Shown: piece by piece, positions 62,205 to 64,000 of the stretch
Layout: each line of letters opens with the position of its first letter
Numbering within the stretch: the stretch's first letter is position 1
Assembly (NCBI GenBank): GCA_002007465.1
Contig: LNAC01001877.1
Coordinates: 1 to 64,000 of the forward strand
Origin: Ailurus styani
Taxonomy: Eukaryota; Chordata; Mammalia; Carnivora; Ailuridae
DNA: 64,000 nucleotides
Reading direction: 5' to 3'
Translations under genes and position numbers: made by a program
The notes under the pieces: generated by a model
What the model saw: the letters and a program-made list of their open reading frames with translations, nothing else
Databases searched by the model: none
What the model was told of the DNA's origin: nothing

Positions 62205-62345
62205 TGTTTTGAGCTTGAGACCCAGGACAGTGCCTGGCATATATTAAGCATGAACAATATTAACAACTTATCACTAACTTGATACATGACTTAAGGCAGG
62301 TCACCTTCCTTCTGTGCAACTTAGTTTCTCTATCTGTAAATATAG
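62205..62345 (+). repeat. two small MIR fragments
   Basis: 'ggacagtgcctggcatatat' is a forward MIR 3' end. 'cttaaggcaggtcaccttcc' and 'acttagtttctctatctgta' come from a forward MIR core placed after it, so at least two insertions or a rearrangement are involved. Confidence 0.58.
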
Positions 62346-62599
62346 TGAATATAAATAGATCAATAAATTAAACATATTTTTCAACAGAATTGCAAACAGA
62401 GGAATAAATACAGAGGGTATTTGAGGGGGCAGCTGGAGGTGTAAAGCCCCATCTATCAGCCCTGCTCTTCACAGTAGCTGAGTGTTGGTTTCCTCATCCC
62501 GGGTGTCTACATCAGGGTTTGAACGCCCTGGGCCATGTGATCCCTGAGGTCCATCCTGCATCCCCATTATGCCCTTCCACACAGAAAAGGCAGATCTTC

Positions 62600-62770
62600 A
62601 CACCACAGTTACCATACGGCAGATGCTCCCCCTAGTGCTTTTCATGTATTAACTTATTTAATTCCCAATGGGGAACAGAGGATATTGGGGCACAGAATGG
62701 TAAAGTCGCTTCCCCAAAGCTACACAACTAGTCAGGGGTGGAGTCTGAACTCAAACCCAGCGATCAGGTT
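62600..62770 (-). repeat. MIR SINE relic
   Basis: Reverse MIR: 'catgtattaacttatttaat', 'gcttccccaaagctacacaa', 'tggagtctgaactcaaaccc'. Confidence 0.78.
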
Positions 62771-62774
62771 CGAA

Positions 62775-64000
62775 GGTCCAGGCTTTTGCCTACAATTCTG
62801 TCTGCCTCCCACAGTGGTGCACAGAGTGGGCTAGGATGCTGTTCAATGCAACTGAGGGAAGGGTGGTTTGATGGAAAGAGGAAAGAGAAGATAAAGAGAG
62901 ATGAAGAGAGTATGATCAAGCTAGACCTTGGAAAGCACTTGACTCTAGAGGGTTGGCAGCTTCAGAGTGACATTGGCAGGCAGGTTCAGGTACCAGGAAC
63001 CAATCTGTTGCCTTCCCGAAAGTCCTAGGACCACTTCTAATGAGGTGGTTTCTCTGGGCTTCACATTTTCTAATCCAGAGATGATCAACTCCTATTTTTA
63101 CAGTAAGATCTTAGATAAGGACATTCTCTAAGAGGACTTTTCCAGAAAAATGAGAGATGTCAATGTACTGAAAGGATTTTTTTTCCTGGAACAAGAAAAT
63201 TCTATGTTTCGAATAATGATGGGAAATAGAAAGCCACCCGTATTTCCAAAGGCCTTTTTTCCACCTTTAATGAATTTAATGAATCAGAATACATACAACT
63301 CAATAAAAATAGAACTGAAAAGCCTGGTAAGTATCCTTCAAAGCCTTTCAAAGCAGTCATTTTCATATTTCCTGAAGCCAGCAGTTCCATTAAAGTGGTA
63401 CATCATTATGCAAAAAATAGAACTTTGCAGTATCCTCAGGAAAAGGATGCAAAAATTGGCAATAGATAAAGGCAAAGGACAGGGGTTACCCACAGGAAAA
63501 AAGGGTTGCACAGAGTTTTTTATCCATTCTACTGCCATTTGAGGGGGATAATTTTTCAATGGATGGAACTGATCCACATATTGTGAATTGTTTAGCATGC
63601 CTGACTCCTGCTTACTATTTTCCAACAGTGACTTAAGGTCAGTGTGACCACCAAAACCATCCAGCAAGTTTTCAGATGCCTCCTGGAGGGACCTACTGAC
63701 CCAGGCTGATAACTGCCAGTGATCAATCCAGGTAAATTTAGGAAAAACTAAACACCTTCATGGAGCCTCCAGAAGCCCACAGTTCTAGTAAAGGGGAAGG
63801 GGAGACAGGGCTGAATGTACCAAACTATCACCCAAGACCTCATGTGACACCTCATACACCGTTGGACTTCTGTCAAAGTTTATCTAATGTAACACAACAT
63901 GCATTGTCTACAAAACATAAAATGAAATACTCTCAAAGTCTAGGGCCCATCTTGCATCAAAGGTAACTAACTAAATTAACTGAAAACACAATCTGCCAAT
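62775..64000. other. unassigned 1.2-kb end of window
   Basis: No repeat consensus, exon or RNA I can support. Frames of 130 codons (63150-63542, plus) and 109 codons (63338-63667, minus) overlap each other on opposite strands and have no domain. The sequence is AT-rich and repeat-poor, and could hold old LINE remnants or a regulatory block. Confidence 0.4.

Noticed and set aside
63150..63667. 130- and 109-codon frames on opposite strands
   Set aside because: They overlap each other, lack domains and sit in AT-rich unassigned DNA.

Overview
This is intergenic or deep intronic nuclear DNA from a placental mammal, very probably a carnivoran of the dog-like branch and most likely a mustelid-type musteloid. 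Seventeen copies or part-copies of the carnivore tRNA-Lys-derived SINE (SINEC/Can-SINE) are present. The younger ones share the 3' wording 'gcctacttgtgat' and an AAATAAATAAATAAAATCTT-type tail, which fits mustelid-style copies. The 5'-truncated LINE-1 and its 3' end are also of carnivore type. The species cannot be fixed from this sequence alone.

I find no protein-coding gene, no exon I can defend, no functional RNA gene, no operon and no CRISPR array. The open reading frames are short (longest 215 codons) and scattered over both strands. They lack recognisable domains, and several lie inside SINEs, LTRs or LINEs. The only recognisable coding remnants are LINE-1 ORF2 pieces: a fairly fresh C-terminal piece at 54657-55047 and a very old one near 3171-3242.

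Layout: 1-5.6 kb is mostly old LTR-like repeats (MaLR types at 1295-1866 and 2170-2704), one SINE and a LINE-1 3' end. 6-12.3 kb holds a perfect-TSD SINE, LTR-like DNA, L2 and MIR relics, and an unusual 29-bp tRNA-Gly 5'-half insertion at 8243-8271. 12.4-18 kb alternates MIR/L2 with repeat-poor blocks (12680-12960 and 17380-17990), a hAT-type DNA transposon and a perfect CTCF-core match at 14845. 18-29 kb carries well-preserved L2 and MIR copies, two MaLR LTRs (19604-20055 and 23641-24081), a G-quadruplex-type G cluster and a small CpG-rich patch near 26.9 kb. 29-46 kb is mainly MIR/L2 relics, with three local assembly duplications around single Ns; one appears to hold both the filled and the empty allele of a SINE insertion. 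46.5-61.2 kb is the SINE-richest part and includes the LINE-1 insertion with a perfect 16-bp target duplication. The block at 49.7-50.5 kb is repeat-free and looks like a conserved regulatory element. 61-64 kb has an old LINE-1 fragment, L2/MIR pieces and an unassigned end.

There are no genes here to work together. What the window does show is a layered history: MIR and L2 are oldest, then MaLR and other LTRs and hAT elements, then LINE-1 and SINEC. Several nested insertions make that order explicit. The most notable items are the tailless tRNA-half retro-insertion, the SINE presence/absence pair caught in the assembly, the CTCF motif and the candidate enhancer at about 50.2 kb. Repeat family names come from memory of consensus sequences; no database was searched, and element edges are approximate unless a target-site duplication is given.
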